DNA of 64,000 nucleotides, taken from contig NZ_AP023032.1 in NCBI RefSeq assembly GCF_019670105.1, forward strand, positions 280,501 to 344,500, written 5' to 3'. The translations under genes and the position numbers were made by a program. Positions 25,915 to 33,675 of this stretch are shown piece after piece. The notes under the pieces are model-generated. The model saw only the letters and a program-made list of their open reading frames with translations, had not been told where the DNA came from and ran no database searches. Source of the stretch: Agarivorans albus. Its GTDB lineage: Bacteria; Pseudomonadota; Gammaproteobacteria; Enterobacterales; Celerinatantimonadaceae. Within the stretch, counting starts at the first letter, position 1, and each line of letters opens with the position of its first letter.

Positions 25915-27192
25915 ATGAAAGCGCAACATGCAAATTCATATTATGCAGCAAGTGCCAACCTACAGTTGGACTATCCGCAACTGCAAGGCGAGCATCAAGC
26001 TGATGTATGTGTAGTAGGGGCAGGTATAACCGGCGCTAGCACCGCACTAGAGTTAGCTAGCCAAGGTTATAAGGTTATTTTGCTAGAAGGCAGCCGAGTA
26101 GGCTGGGGAGCCTCGGGACGAAGTGGCGGGCAAGCTATTTTTGGCTGGGCCAGTGAGCAGTCCACCCTAGAGAAATTGGTGGGTAAAGATGATGCCAAAA
26201 AACTCTGGGACCTCTCGGTTGAATCGCTAGCTGTTACTAAAGACAACATTCGCAAACACCAAATCGATTGTGATTGGCAAGATGGCCAAATTCACGTTGC
26301 GATTAAAGATCGCCATGTTCGCGAGCTAAAAGAATGGCAGCAACAACTCAGTGAAGATTACGGCTATGAGCATTTAGAATTCTGGTCGCAAGACAAGCTC
26401 GAAAGCCAGTTAACAAGCCCACGTTATTTAGGTGGGATGTTTGATTCAAACAGCGGTCACTTACATCCGCTGAATTACACCTTAGGCTTGGTAAAGGCTG
26501 CTGAAAATGCTGGCGCTAGCATTTATGAAGACAGCAAGGTCATCAAAATTGAACACGGCGCTAAGGTTAAGCTTCATACTGCGCAAGCCAGCGTTAGTTG
26601 CCAACACGTGGTGTTGGCCTGTAATGCTTATATGGAAGGGTTAAACAGTAAGTTAGAAAGCAAGGTAATGCCGGTAGGTACTTATATTTGTGCCACGAAA
26701 CCCTTAGGTGAAGAGCGTGCACGCGAACTGATTGCCAACAACATGGCGGTATGCGACATCAACTTTGTACTGGACTATTACCGCTGCTCTGGCGATCACC
26801 GCATGTTGTTTGGTGGCCGAGTGAGTTATTCGGGAATTGAACCACGTAATTTAGCGCAAACCATGAAACAACGCATGGATTGGGTATTCCCTCAATTAAG
26901 CGATGAAGCGGTGGAGTTTGCCTGGGGGGGTAATGTAGGCATCACTATTAACCGTGCGCCGCACTTTGGCCGAATAGCACCAAATGTGTATTTTGCTCAA
27001 GGCTTCTCGGGCCATGGCATTGCAGCCACTGGTTTGGCGGGTAAGCTAATGGCGGAATCGATTATGGCCACCTCAGAGCGCTTTGACATATTCGATAAAA
27101 TTCCACACATGCCTTTTCCCGGTGGGCGCTTATTACGTACTCCTGCCTTAGTGCTTGCCATGACCTATTACCGAATTCGAGATTTGCTTTAG
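25915..27192 (+). CDS. puuB: Gamma-glutamylputrescine oxidase PuuB
   Basis: FAD-dependent DAO-family oxidase converting gamma-glutamylputrescine to gamma-glutamyl-gamma-aminobutyraldehyde, H2O2 and ammonia. At 425 aa (E. coli 426) it has the N-terminal SYYAASAN, the dinucleotide-binding VCVVGAGITGASTALELA (about 31-48), GWGASGRSGGQ, and the C-terminal QGFSGHGIAATGLAGKLMAE. AAGGTGAG precedes the ATG, 39 bases after puuA, so the two are one operon. A GC-rich stem (27199-27219) follows the stop. Confidence 0.93.
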   Translation: MKAQHANSYYAASANLQLDYPQLQGEHQADVCVVGAGITGASTALELASQGYKVILLEGSRVGWGASGRSGGQAIFGWASEQSTLEKLVGKDDAKKLWDLSVESLAVTKDNIRKHQIDCDWQDGQIHVAIKDRHVRELKEWQQQLSEDYGYEHLEFWSQDKLESQLTSPRYLGGMFDSNSGHLHPLNYTLGLVKAAENAGASIYEDSKVIKIEHGAKVKLHTAQASVSCQHVVLACNAYMEGLNSKLESKVMPVGTYICATKPLGEERARELIANNMAVCDINFVLDYYRCSGDHRMLFGGRVSYSGIEPRNLAQTMKQRMDWVFPQLSDEAVEFAWGGNVGITINRAPHFGRIAPNVYFAQGFSGHGIAATGLAGKLMAESIMATSERFDIFDKIPHMPFPGGRLLRTPALVLAMTYYRIRDLL

Positions 27193-27198
27193 TACTAT

Positions 27199-27219
27199 CG
27201 GCTGGCCAAGCGCCAGCCG
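27199..27219 (+). other. Stem-loop after puuB
   Basis: CGGCTGGC (27199-27206), loop CAAGC, GCCAGCCG (27212-27219). It lies 6 bases past the puuB stop but lacks a directly following T-run, so it is more likely an mRNA 3'-end or weak terminator structure than an efficient intrinsic terminator. Confidence 0.5.
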
Positions 27220-27333
27220 TTCAATCCTTGTTTCTCGTACTATAGTTCGTATTTTCTGCCTATAAACCTATTAGCGTCCGCTGATTTATCGTTATACTTG
27301 CCTAATATTCGTAATCATAAAGGTAAGCACGTA

Positions 27334-28305
27334 ATGGCTGCATCACCGATTAATCAGGTTTTTCCTAAGGCAAGTCGCCTTGTATACGGCTGCATGGGCT
27401 TAGGCGGAAACTGGGATAACTCACCTGTAACGCAAGATCATTTAAACCAAGCGCATACCGCTATTGATGCGGCCTTAGAAATAGGCATTAACTATTTTGA
27501 CCACGCCGACATCTATACCATAGGTAAGGCTGAGCAAGTATTTGGTCAAGTATTGGCGCAGCGCCCAGAGCTGCGTGAGCAAATTATTCTGCAAACTAAA
27601 GCAGCAATTCGTTTTGGTGATGAGCAGTGGTGTGGTCGTTATGATTGGTCGGCAGATTACATTCGTCAAAGTGTTGAAGATTCGCTGCGCCGCTTACAAA
27701 GTGAAACCATAGATGTGATGATGCTGCACCGCCCAGATCCTTTGGCCGAAATGGACGAAGTGGCCGCGGTGCTTAGCGAGCTTAAAGATAGCGGTAAAGT
27801 GCAGCACTTTGGTGTATCTAACATGAGTGGAGCACAAATTGCGCATTTGCAATCGCTGCTGAGTTTTCCGCTAGTGGCTAATCAGTTAGAGATGAGTTTG
27901 TCGAAACTAGACTGGCTTGACCACAATATTGCAGTAAACGACGAACAGGTAAAAGGCCACAGTTTTGCGCCTGGTACCCTTGAGTATTGCGCTATGAATA
28001 AGGTGCAAATTCAGGCTTGGGGAAGTTTATCCCGCGGCTTGTTTAGCGGTGCCGATTTATCAAATGCCAGCCAAGCTCAGCGTGATACCGCGCAGCTTGT
28101 TCGCCAATACGCCGATCAAAACTCAAGTTCGCCAGAGGCCGTTGTACTAGCGTGGCTAATGCGCCACCCAGCTGGGATTCAACCAGTGATTGGTAGTGTA
28201 AACCCAGACCGCATTCGCGCCTGTGGTGACGCCACTAAACTGCAGCTTAGTCGCGAGCAATGGTATCAGTTGTATGTCACATCGCGTGGCAAGGCTTTAC
28301 CTTAA
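27334..28305 (+). CDS. Aldo/keto reductase, YdhF-like
   Basis: NADPH-dependent oxidoreductase of the aldo/keto reductase superfamily, 323 aa from ATG 27334 (the frame opens at TTG 27298 without a ribosome-binding site). Catalytic tetrad elements are visible: Asp and Tyr in INYFDHADIYTIGKAE, Lys in ILQTKAAIRFG, His in MMLHRPDPLAEMDEV. Cofactor-site residues follow in PVIGSVNPDRI. Most similar in layout to E. coli YdhF. It lies downstream of puuB with a 141-base gap, so it may or may not be part of the polyamine set; reduction of an aminoaldehyde would be conceivable but unproven. Confidence 0.88.
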   Translation: MAASPINQVFPKASRLVYGCMGLGGNWDNSPVTQDHLNQAHTAIDAALEIGINYFDHADIYTIGKAEQVFGQVLAQRPELREQIILQTKAAIRFGDEQWCGRYDWSADYIRQSVEDSLRRLQSETIDVMMLHRPDPLAEMDEVAAVLSELKDSGKVQHFGVSNMSGAQIAHLQSLLSFPLVANQLEMSLSKLDWLDHNIAVNDEQVKGHSFAPGTLEYCAMNKVQIQAWGSLSRGLFSGADLSNASQAQRDTAQLVRQYADQNSSSPEAVVLAWLMRHPAGIQPVIGSVNPDRIRACGDATKLQLSREQWYQLYVTSRGKALP

Positions 28306-28321
28306 ACACTGCATATTCAAG

Positions 28322-28351
28322 AAAAACGCCGAGCTAATGCTCGGCGTTTTT
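28322..28351. terminator. Bidirectional intrinsic terminator (aldo/keto reductase / MATE)
   Basis: A 13-bp perfect stem (28322-28334 with 28339-28351), loop TAAT, A5 and T5 on the flanks. It lies between convergent genes. Confidence 0.92.
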
Positions 28352-28361
28352 GTTAGTAAAG

Positions 28362-29699
28362 CTACGCTGCTGGTGGCGTGAACTCTGCTTTAAGTTGTTT
28401 TACCAAGCTTACCAGCCACCACGCTACTACTGCGCTAAGTATTACCGTAGATAGCGGCATAACCAGCCAGATCCCTACCACGCCATAGGCTGCGGGCAAT
28501 AGCAACATAAACGGCAGTTGAATAGCCATATTGCCGACCGAAATAAAGCTAGCGCGATTAGCACGGTTTATCGACTGAAATACCACCGCGCCGGTAAAAA
28601 TTAAGCCGTCTAATGGCATGGCCCAAAGGTGTATGCGAATACCGCTTACTGTGGCGTCTAATAGTGCAGGGTCATCGTTGTTAAATATCGATACGCTTAG
28701 TTCGCTAAATAGGTTCATCAAAAACACCGCCGCTACACCGCTACCTAGGATAATGCTAAAGCCTAACGCCATCACTTTTAGCACATTGTCGTAGCGTTTA
28801 GCGCCAAAGTTATAGGAGATGAGAGGCTGCATACCGTTAGCAAACCCTTCGGCAATAAAGTAATAAATAACGCTTAAGTACAACACAATGGCATAGGCGC
28901 CGGTGTCGGTCACACTGCCATAACGTAAGAATAAGTAGTTGTGCACCAAGGTAATAAAGGCGGTGTATACCGTAGTAAAAAAGCTGCTTAAACCTAAATT
29001 GCTGATATTAGCGAGGTACTTTGGCTTTAAGCTAAAACCGCTAACTTGAAAACTCAAGCTGCTGTAGCGAGAGAAAAAGTATGAAATGGCCAAGAACATT
29101 ACCAGGGCTTGTGCGCCTAAGGTGGCGTAAGCCGCACCCGCTAGCTGCCAATCCCACTTTACAATAAATAAATAATCGAGGCCGATGTTGGCCAATGCGC
29201 CCACTATCATCAATAGGGTGGCAAAGTTGGGAGAGTTGTCGTTTCTAATCAAGATGGGCAGGGCGCAGCTAAACAATACAACCAGCGCGCCGTTACCTAA
29301 AATGCCTAGGTAGCTCTCGGCCATATGTTGAATATTGCCGCTGGCCCCTTGCAAGGTAATGGGTTTGGCGCCTAATAAGGCCAAAATGGCACTAAACAGC
29401 ACCGCCATTATCAACATGAGCAAGAAGGCGTGGCTTAACAAACTTTGCGCCTTGCTGGTTTTGCCCTCTCCGGTGGCAATAGAGATTAACGCACCGCCAC
29501 CTACACCAACCATTAAACCTAAACCGGTGACTAAAAATATAATCGGCCAAGCTAGGTTAATGGCTGCTAACCCTTCTGCACCGAGCACTTGGCCAATGAA
29601 CATGCCATCAACAATCAGATAAATGCCACTCACAATCATTGCTACGACCGAAGGAATGGAATAGCGCCAAAATTGTAAGGTAATGTTTTTACTAAGCAT
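28362..29699 (-). CDS. MATE family multidrug efflux transporter
   Basis: Inner-membrane cation-coupled exporter, 445 aa, about twelve membrane helices in two related halves. MATE hallmarks are the N-terminal PSVVAMIVSGIYLIVDGMFI and GVGGGALISIATGEGK, and in the second half ANGMQPLISYNFGAKRYD, the counterpart motif. Similar to the MepA/DinF-like branch. Monocistronic; a MITE begins 146 bases upstream of its start. Substrate unknown. Confidence 0.92.
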   Translation of the reverse strand: MLSKNITLQFWRYSIPSVVAMIVSGIYLIVDGMFIGQVLGAEGLAAINLAWPIIFLVTGLGLMVGVGGGALISIATGEGKTSKAQSLLSHAFLLMLIMAVLFSAILALLGAKPITLQGASGNIQHMAESYLGILGNGALVVLFSCALPILIRNDNSPNFATLLMIVGALANIGLDYLFIVKWDWQLAGAAYATLGAQALVMFLAISYFFSRYSSLSFQVSGFSLKPKYLANISNLGLSSFFTTVYTAFITLVHNYLFLRYGSVTDTGAYAIVLYLSVIYYFIAEGFANGMQPLISYNFGAKRYDNVLKVMALGFSIILGSGVAAVFLMNLFSELSVSIFNNDDPALLDATVSGIRIHLWAMPLDGLIFTGAVVFQSINRANRASFISVGNMAIQLPFMLLLPAAYGVVGIWLVMPLSTVILSAVVAWWLVSLVKQLKAEFTPPAA

Positions 29700-29842
29700 G
29701 ATTGACCAAGGTTAGGGAATAGAAAGTACTCAGTGAGCACCGAATTGCAGCCCCATCATATTCACTTTAATGGAGCAGACAAGAGGGAAAGCTAACAAAT
29801 AAGGGCTATGCTTATTGTTTGTGCAAATGCTGCTGGAATACT

Positions 29843-30107
29843 TAGGGTCTGTTGATCTTTGCTGATGGTTTTTGCCTCAATTTATTAGCCATTTAGGCAA
29901 GGCAGAGAGTGTGCAGTTAAGTGGGCTTAATAATCACTCGCTAACGCTGGATAAATGGCTAAGAAATCTGCCCGAAGGGTTCGGATAAGCGAACTTTACT
30001 CTTTGTTAAGCACTTCTTGCTTAGCTCGCTAGGCTTCTAAGTGCTCGCCGCGATTAAAGTCCGCTTATCTCGAACAAAATTTCAACACCAAAGATCAACA
30101 GACCCTA
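29843..30107. mobile_element. 261-bp MITE, copy 1, with TA target duplication
   Basis: Non-coding element 29845-30105 flanked by TA on both sides (29843-29844 and 30106-30107). Perfect 17-bp terminal inverted repeats: GGGTCTGTTGATCTTTG at 29845-29861 and its complement at 30089-30105. Inside are two nested hairpins: TTAGCCATTTA (29885-29895) with TAAATGGCTAA (29952-29962), and 29980-29991 with 30062-30074. Copy 2 at 41786-42047 is about 96% identical by my count. TA duplication and size fit a MITE mobilised by an IS630/Tc1- or IS5-group transposase; no such gene is in the window. It ends 33 bases before the GNAT gene. Confidence 0.9.
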
Positions 30108-30138
30108 GTTCAAGCTTTGGTTTTTACGAGGAAAATAA

Positions 30139-30648
30139 GTGGATTCATATGTAACCATCCGAGCTGCCAAAGTGGAGGATGCAGCGGCCATTAGCCAATT
30201 ACTTTGCGATTTGTCTCGTCGTTACTTGCTGGACGATTTTACCGAGCAAGGAGCAAAACGCTTGCTAAGAGCGATGAGCGAAAGGGCTATTCGTTCTTAT
30301 ATCCGCGAGGGTTTTTGCTATCACCTCGCCGAGCAAAAACAGGCAGGTAAGGTGGAGTTATTAGGTGTGGTTGCCACTCGGGATAACAGTCACCTTTATC
30401 ACCTTTTTGTTGCCGAGCTTGCTCAAGGAAAAGGCATAGCAAGTCGCCTTTGGAAACACGCTAAAGCCCTATGTATAGCAAACGGCAATAAGGGCGAATT
30501 TACGGTTAATGCGTCGTTATCTGCTAAAGCGATGTATCAGGCTTGGGGCTTTGTTGCCGAGCAAGAACAGCGTGATACCAAGGGCATTATCGATGTGCCA
30601 ATGCGGCTAACACTTAATGAGCAAACTAAGGAGAAAACATGCAACTAG
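30139..30648 (+). CDS. GNAT family N-acetyltransferase
   Basis: 169-aa GNAT protein. The N-terminal VTIRAAKVEDAAAISQLLCDLSRRY is the usual strand-helix start; the acetyl-CoA loop is LAQGKGIASRLWKHAKALC (about residues 94-112). Starts at GTG 30139 with GAGGA six bases upstream. The 3' end overlaps the DUF3291 gene by 10 bases, so the two form an operon. The 5' flank is a MITE ending 33 bases before the start, so the native promoter may have been displaced or replaced by the element. Acceptor substrate unknown. Confidence 0.87.
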   Translation: MDSYVTIRAAKVEDAAAISQLLCDLSRRYLLDDFTEQGAKRLLRAMSERAIRSYIREGFCYHLAEQKQAGKVELLGVVATRDNSHLYHLFVAELAQGKGIASRLWKHAKALCIANGNKGEFTVNASLSAKAMYQAWGFVAEQEQRDTKGIIDVPMRLTLNEQTKEKTCN

Positions 30649-31091
30649 CGCAGTTAAATATTGCTACCGCCAAAGATGATTTAGATTCACCCCTGCTCAA
30701 AGATTTTGTCGATAATTTAGATCCCATTAATGCCATTGCTGATGCGAGCGAGGGTTTTATTTGGCGGCTTAAAGATGACACCGGCAACGCTACCGATGTG
30801 CAAGCTTTTGATAACCCAAGGATGATTGTCAATTTATCGGTATGGCAGTCCTTAGCTAGTTTGCAGCACTTTATGTTTAAAACCCATCACATCGACATTA
30901 TGAAACGCCGGGCAGAGTGGTTTGATAAATCGCCGTTGGCAACTTACGTATTGTGGTGGGTGGAAGATGGCCATGTTCCCAGCACCGCTGAGGCACTTGA
31001 GCGTTTAGAATTATTAAGGCAGCACGGAGATACGGCTCAGGCCTTTAGTTTCAAAAAAACATTTAGCGCAGAAGACGCCTTACAGCGCTAA
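30639..31091 (+). CDS. DUF3291 family protein
   Basis: 150-aa soluble protein recognised as DUF3291, a ferredoxin-like dimeric alpha-beta barrel type family related to monooxygenase-like proteins. Diagnostic stretches: MQLAQLNIATAKDDLDSP, GFIWRLKDDTGNATDVQAF, NLSVWQSLASLQHFMF and WWVEDGHVPSTAEALERL. AAGGAG precedes the ATG. It overlaps the GNAT gene by 10 bases and is probably co-expressed. Biochemical function unknown. Confidence 0.85.
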   Translation: MQLAQLNIATAKDDLDSPLLKDFVDNLDPINAIADASEGFIWRLKDDTGNATDVQAFDNPRMIVNLSVWQSLASLQHFMFKTHHIDIMKRRAEWFDKSPLATYVLWWVEDGHVPSTAEALERLELLRQHGDTAQAFSFKKTFSAEDALQR

Positions 31092-31224
31092 CCTAAAGTT
31101 TGTTTTTAATAGCCTTTGGCACCCTTTGTTACTCAGGCTTTGCTGCTCCCCTTTGGATAGAAAGCGTCTAAGCTAAGTAAATGCAGGGCGAGTATGCCCC
31201 GCCATTTTTGCGCAAGGAGAGGGT

Positions 31225-32763
31225 ATGACTAAGCCGATTATCGCCGATAACAAACCCAAAAAGGTGAGTTTAACTAAGGGGGACCAATACTACTTTTGCA
31301 GCTGTGGTCGTTCTAAATCGCAACCCTTTTGTGATGGTAGCCATGCAGGTACCGGCCTTAGCCCCAAGACTTTTACCGCAGAAGAAAGAGGTGATGCTTA
31401 TTTGTGTGCGTGTAAAACCACTGCGAATAGCCCATTTTGTGATGGCAGTCATAAGCAGTTTAGTGCCGAACAAATAGGCCAAGAAGCCCCACAGCCTCAA
31501 ACTAACAGTGCTGCACCGCAAGCCACGCCTACAACTGAAGAACCCACCGTTGCCTTTATTCATCAATTGGCGCGTGAAGGTTTATCAAAACTGGGCCACC
31601 ATGGAGCAATGACCTCGATGGGGGTACCTAGGCATCTTCTGCCACATTGGGACGACATCCAAGTGATGGTGGCACAAATGGCCAAAAAGCCTTTGATGGA
31701 AGATCAACCTGTGGCCACAGAACTGATTATTGGCCCAGAGGCGAAACAGCCACTGCAGCTAAAGATTCCTCTGTTTGTCTCTGATATGAGTTTTGGAGCC
31801 TTATCGGAAGAAGCTAAAACTGCGTTGGCTAAAGGCGCCGAGCTGGCCGGAACAGGAATTTGTTCTGGTGAAGGCGGCATGTTGGCAGAGGAGCAGCAGC
31901 AAAATTCCCGTTACTTTTATGAGTTAGCCAGCGCCAAATTTGGTTATCAAGAATCACTACTTACTCAAGTTCAAGCTTTTCACTTTAAAGGAGGCCAAGG
32001 TGCAAAAACCGGTACCGGAGGTCATTTACCTGGCAATAAAAACCATGGCAAAATTTCTCTCGTTCGCGGCATCGCTGAAGGACAACCGGCAATCTCCCCG
32101 CCTACCTTTGCCGATTTACACAGTAGCAAAGACTTTAAACACTTTGCCGATCGGGTGCGTGAAATAAGCGGCGGCATTCCCATTGGTTTTAAGTTAAGTG
32201 CCAACCATATCGAGCGAGATATTCAATTTGCTTTAGATAGCAGCGCTGACTACATCATTTTAGATGGGCGTGGCGGCGGTACCGGCGCGGCACCAGAAAT
32301 ATTTAGGGACCATATTAGTGTGCCTACCATTCCGGCCTTAGCGAGAGCGCGACGTTATCTTGATCAACAAGGTGCCAGTGGCAGGGTGAGTTTAATCATC
32401 ACCGGCGGCTTGCGCTTACCTATGGATTTTGTCAAAGCCATGGCTTTAGGCGCCGATGGTGTAGCGGTATCTAATAGCGCTATGCAAGCCATAGGCTGTG
32501 TGGCAGCGCGGATCTGTAATACCAATAATTGCCCAGCTGGGATTGCTACGCAAAATGCAGATTTACGCCAGCGTTTAAATGTGGACAAATCGGCTCAGCA
32601 ACTAGCTAATTTCTTTGACGCATCGGTAGCGCTAATGCAGGTTATGGCGCGAGCATGTGGGCATCATCATCTTAATCAATTCACTAAAGACGATTTGGCA
32701 ACTTGGCATAGAGAAATGGCCCATCTAAGCGGTATTGCTTACGCAGGCTTTAGCGCAGTGTAG
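31225..32763 (+). CDS. Glutamate-synthase-like FMN protein with two N-terminal CDGSH motifs
   Basis: 512-aa fusion. Residues 20-80 hold two CDGSH iron-sulfur motifs: Cys25, Cys27, Cys36, His40, and Cys61, Cys63, Cys72, His76 (each C-x-C-x8-CDGSH), which in the mitoNEET family bind 2Fe-2S. After a Pro/Thr/Gln-rich linker (about 82-108) comes a glutamate synthase domain-2-like TIM barrel with FMN-binding features (FVSDMSFGALSEEAK, GICSGEGGML, ILDGRGGGTGAAP, ITGGLRLPMDFVKAM) and the 3Fe-4S-type Cys cluster CVAARICNTNNCPAGIATQ. No amidotransferase domain. AAGGAG precedes the ATG. Possibly a redox enzyme other than true glutamate synthase; substrate unknown. Confidence 0.9.
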   Translation: MTKPIIADNKPKKVSLTKGDQYYFCSCGRSKSQPFCDGSHAGTGLSPKTFTAEERGDAYLCACKTTANSPFCDGSHKQFSAEQIGQEAPQPQTNSAAPQATPTTEEPTVAFIHQLAREGLSKLGHHGAMTSMGVPRHLLPHWDDIQVMVAQMAKKPLMEDQPVATELIIGPEAKQPLQLKIPLFVSDMSFGALSEEAKTALAKGAELAGTGICSGEGGMLAEEQQQNSRYFYELASAKFGYQESLLTQVQAFHFKGGQGAKTGTGGHLPGNKNHGKISLVRGIAEGQPAISPPTFADLHSSKDFKHFADRVREISGGIPIGFKLSANHIERDIQFALDSSADYIILDGRGGGTGAAPEIFRDHISVPTIPALARARRYLDQQGASGRVSLIITGGLRLPMDFVKAMALGADGVAVSNSAMQAIGCVAARICNTNNCPAGIATQNADLRQRLNVDKSAQQLANFFDASVALMQVMARACGHHHLNQFTKDDLATWHREMAHLSGIAYAGFSAV

Positions 32764-32878
32764 TGTTGTTTTATTGGCTATTTAAGCAGCTATTTGTTGC
32801 TTAAGTAGCCTTGAAATTAAGGGCTTTTTCTAGGCTTGCTGGAAAAGCCAGCAATTACCAGTTTTTTTATAAAATGTC

Positions 32879-32907
32879 TTTACAGGGCGGAGCGAAAACC
32901 CTAATAT
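32879..32907 (+). promoter_or_regulatory. Strong promoter of the tRNA operon
   Basis: -35 TTTACA (32879-32884), 17-base spacer, -10 TAATAT (32902-32907), followed by a GC-rich discriminator typical of growth-rate-controlled stable RNA promoters. Start expected near 32914, 13 bases before the tRNA-Arg. GGCGGAG (32886-32892) and CTCCGCC (32912-32918) form an inverted repeat around the -10. Confidence 0.8.
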
Positions 32908-32926
32908 ACGCCTCCGCCAGCATTGA

Positions 32927-33003
32927 GCACCCGTAGCTCAGCTGGATAGAGCGTCGCCCTCCGGAGGCGAAGGTCACAGGTTCGACTCCTGTCGGGTGCG
33001 CCA
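32927..33003 (+). tRNA. argX: tRNA-Arg (CCG)
   Basis: 77-nt cloverleaf with encoded CCA. Acceptor stem GCACCCG/CGGGTGC, D arm GCTC/GAGC, anticodon stem TCGCC/GGCGA with loop CTCCGGA and anticodon CCG at 32961-32963, T arm ACAGG-TTCGACT-CCTGT. First gene of the array, which follows the E. coli order argX-hisR-(leuT)-proM, here without leuT. Confidence 0.97.
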
Positions 33004-33032
33004 TTGCTTCGGAAACGCTCGAAATACTCAGT

Positions 33033-33109
33033 GGTGGGTATAGCTCAGTTGGTAGAGCCCCGGATTGTGATTCCGGTTGTCGTGGGTTCAAATCCCATTA
33101 CTCACCCCA
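33033..33109 (+). tRNA. hisR: tRNA-His (GTG)
   Basis: 77 nt including the characteristic extra 5' G (-1) and encoded CCA. Anticodon GTG at 33067-33069 in loop TTGTGAT, stem CCGGA/TCCGG. Nearly identical to E. coli tRNA-His over D and T arms. It lies 29 bases after tRNA-Arg in the same transcript. Confidence 0.97.
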
Positions 33110-33120
33110 TTATTTAGATG

Positions 33121-33173
33121 CAACGAGTTTCGTTGTTATCGCAATAGTTTGGTTATTGCTAAGAGCTTGCTCT
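33121..33173 (+). other. Three consecutive small hairpins in the tRNA spacer
   Basis: CAACGA/TCGTTG (33121-33135), GCAATA/TATTGC (33141-33159) and AGAG/CTCT (33162-33173) follow tRNA-His. They may be processing sites in the tRNA precursor. No leuT remnant is seen here, although leuT holds this place in E. coli. Confidence 0.45.
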
Positions 33174-33183
33174 AAAATAACTA

Positions 33184-33272
33184 AGACGATAAACGCAGCT
33201 TGGTAGCGCATCGTCGCGAAGCTCATAAAGAGTGGGACCAGAGGATTTAGTCTTCTGAAATATCAAGAAAAT
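33184..33272 (+). pseudogene. Degenerate tRNA-Pro copy A
   Basis: First unit of an 89-base tandem series that ends in the intact tRNA-Pro. It keeps CGCAGCTTGGTAGCGCATC (D-arm region) and TGGGACCAGAGG (anticodon 3' side), but 20 unrelated bases replace the 5' anticodon strand and the T arm is lost. The acceptor 5' strand is also altered. It cannot fold as a tRNA. Confidence 0.75.
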
Positions 33273-33361
33273 CGGTGATTAGCGCAGCTTGGTAGCGCAT
33301 CGTCGCGAAGCTCATATAGAGTGGGACCAGAGGGTTTAGTCTTCTGAAGTATCAAGAAAAT
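33273..33361 (+). pseudogene. Degenerate tRNA-Pro copy B
   Basis: Begins with the true tRNA-Pro 5' end (CGGTGATTAGCGCAGCTTGG), then after GCGCATC carries the same 20-base foreign stretch as copy A, then TGGGACCAGAGGGT, then a non-tRNA tail up to the intact gene. From position 11 onward it differs from copy A at only three positions by eye. The starts of copy B and the real gene are 89 bases apart, as are copies A and B. Confidence 0.8.
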
Positions 33362-33438
<77 letters not shown>

Positions 33439-33444
33439 CCTTCT

Positions 33445-33473
33445 AAAAAGCCTGCTCATCGAGCAGGCTTTTT
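33445..33473 (+). terminator. Intrinsic terminator after tRNA-Pro
   Basis: A 13-bp stem (33445-33457 with 33461-33473), loop ATC, T5. The core is repeated exactly at 33650-33675. Confidence 0.92.
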
Positions 33474-33550
33474 GCTTTCTGCAGCTTGGAATTAAGCTAT
33501 GAATGGGGGAGTTCGCCTTTTAACCTTGGCGCATCACCGACCACATTTAG

Positions 33551-33582
33551 AAAGCCCCGTCAGTAATGACGGGGCTTTTTTT
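33551..33582 (+). terminator. Second intrinsic terminator downstream of the tRNA array
   Basis: GCCCCGTCA (33554-33562), loop GTAA, TGACGGGGC (33567-33575), T7. It follows the first tRNA-Pro 3'-end relic. Confidence 0.9.
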
Positions 33583-33649
33583 ATGACTGAATAATGAGTA
33601 AGAGCTAGGAGTTCGACTCTTAACCTTGGCTCATCACCGGCCACCTTTT

Positions 33650-33675
33650 AAGCCTGCTCATCGAGCAGGCTTTTT
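33650..33675 (+). terminator. Third intrinsic terminator, repeat of the first
   Basis: Stem 33650-33659 with 33663-33672, loop ATC, T5. Core sequence identical to the terminator at 33445-33473, after the second tRNA-Pro 3'-end relic. Confidence 0.85.

Noticed and set aside
32838-32850. TTGCTGG/CCAGCAA hairpin as terminator of the CDGSH-glutamate-synthase-like gene
   Set aside because: The stem is not directly followed by a T-run, and the later T-run belongs to the tRNA promoter region; too weak to call.
33184-33361. Additional functional tRNA-Pro genes
   Set aside because: Both copies lack the T arm and a pairing anticodon stem, so they cannot form a cloverleaf.
33121-33361. Remnant of leuT between hisR and proM
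   Set aside because: No stretch resembling tRNA-Leu was found; the spacer consists of small hairpins and the tRNA-Pro relics.
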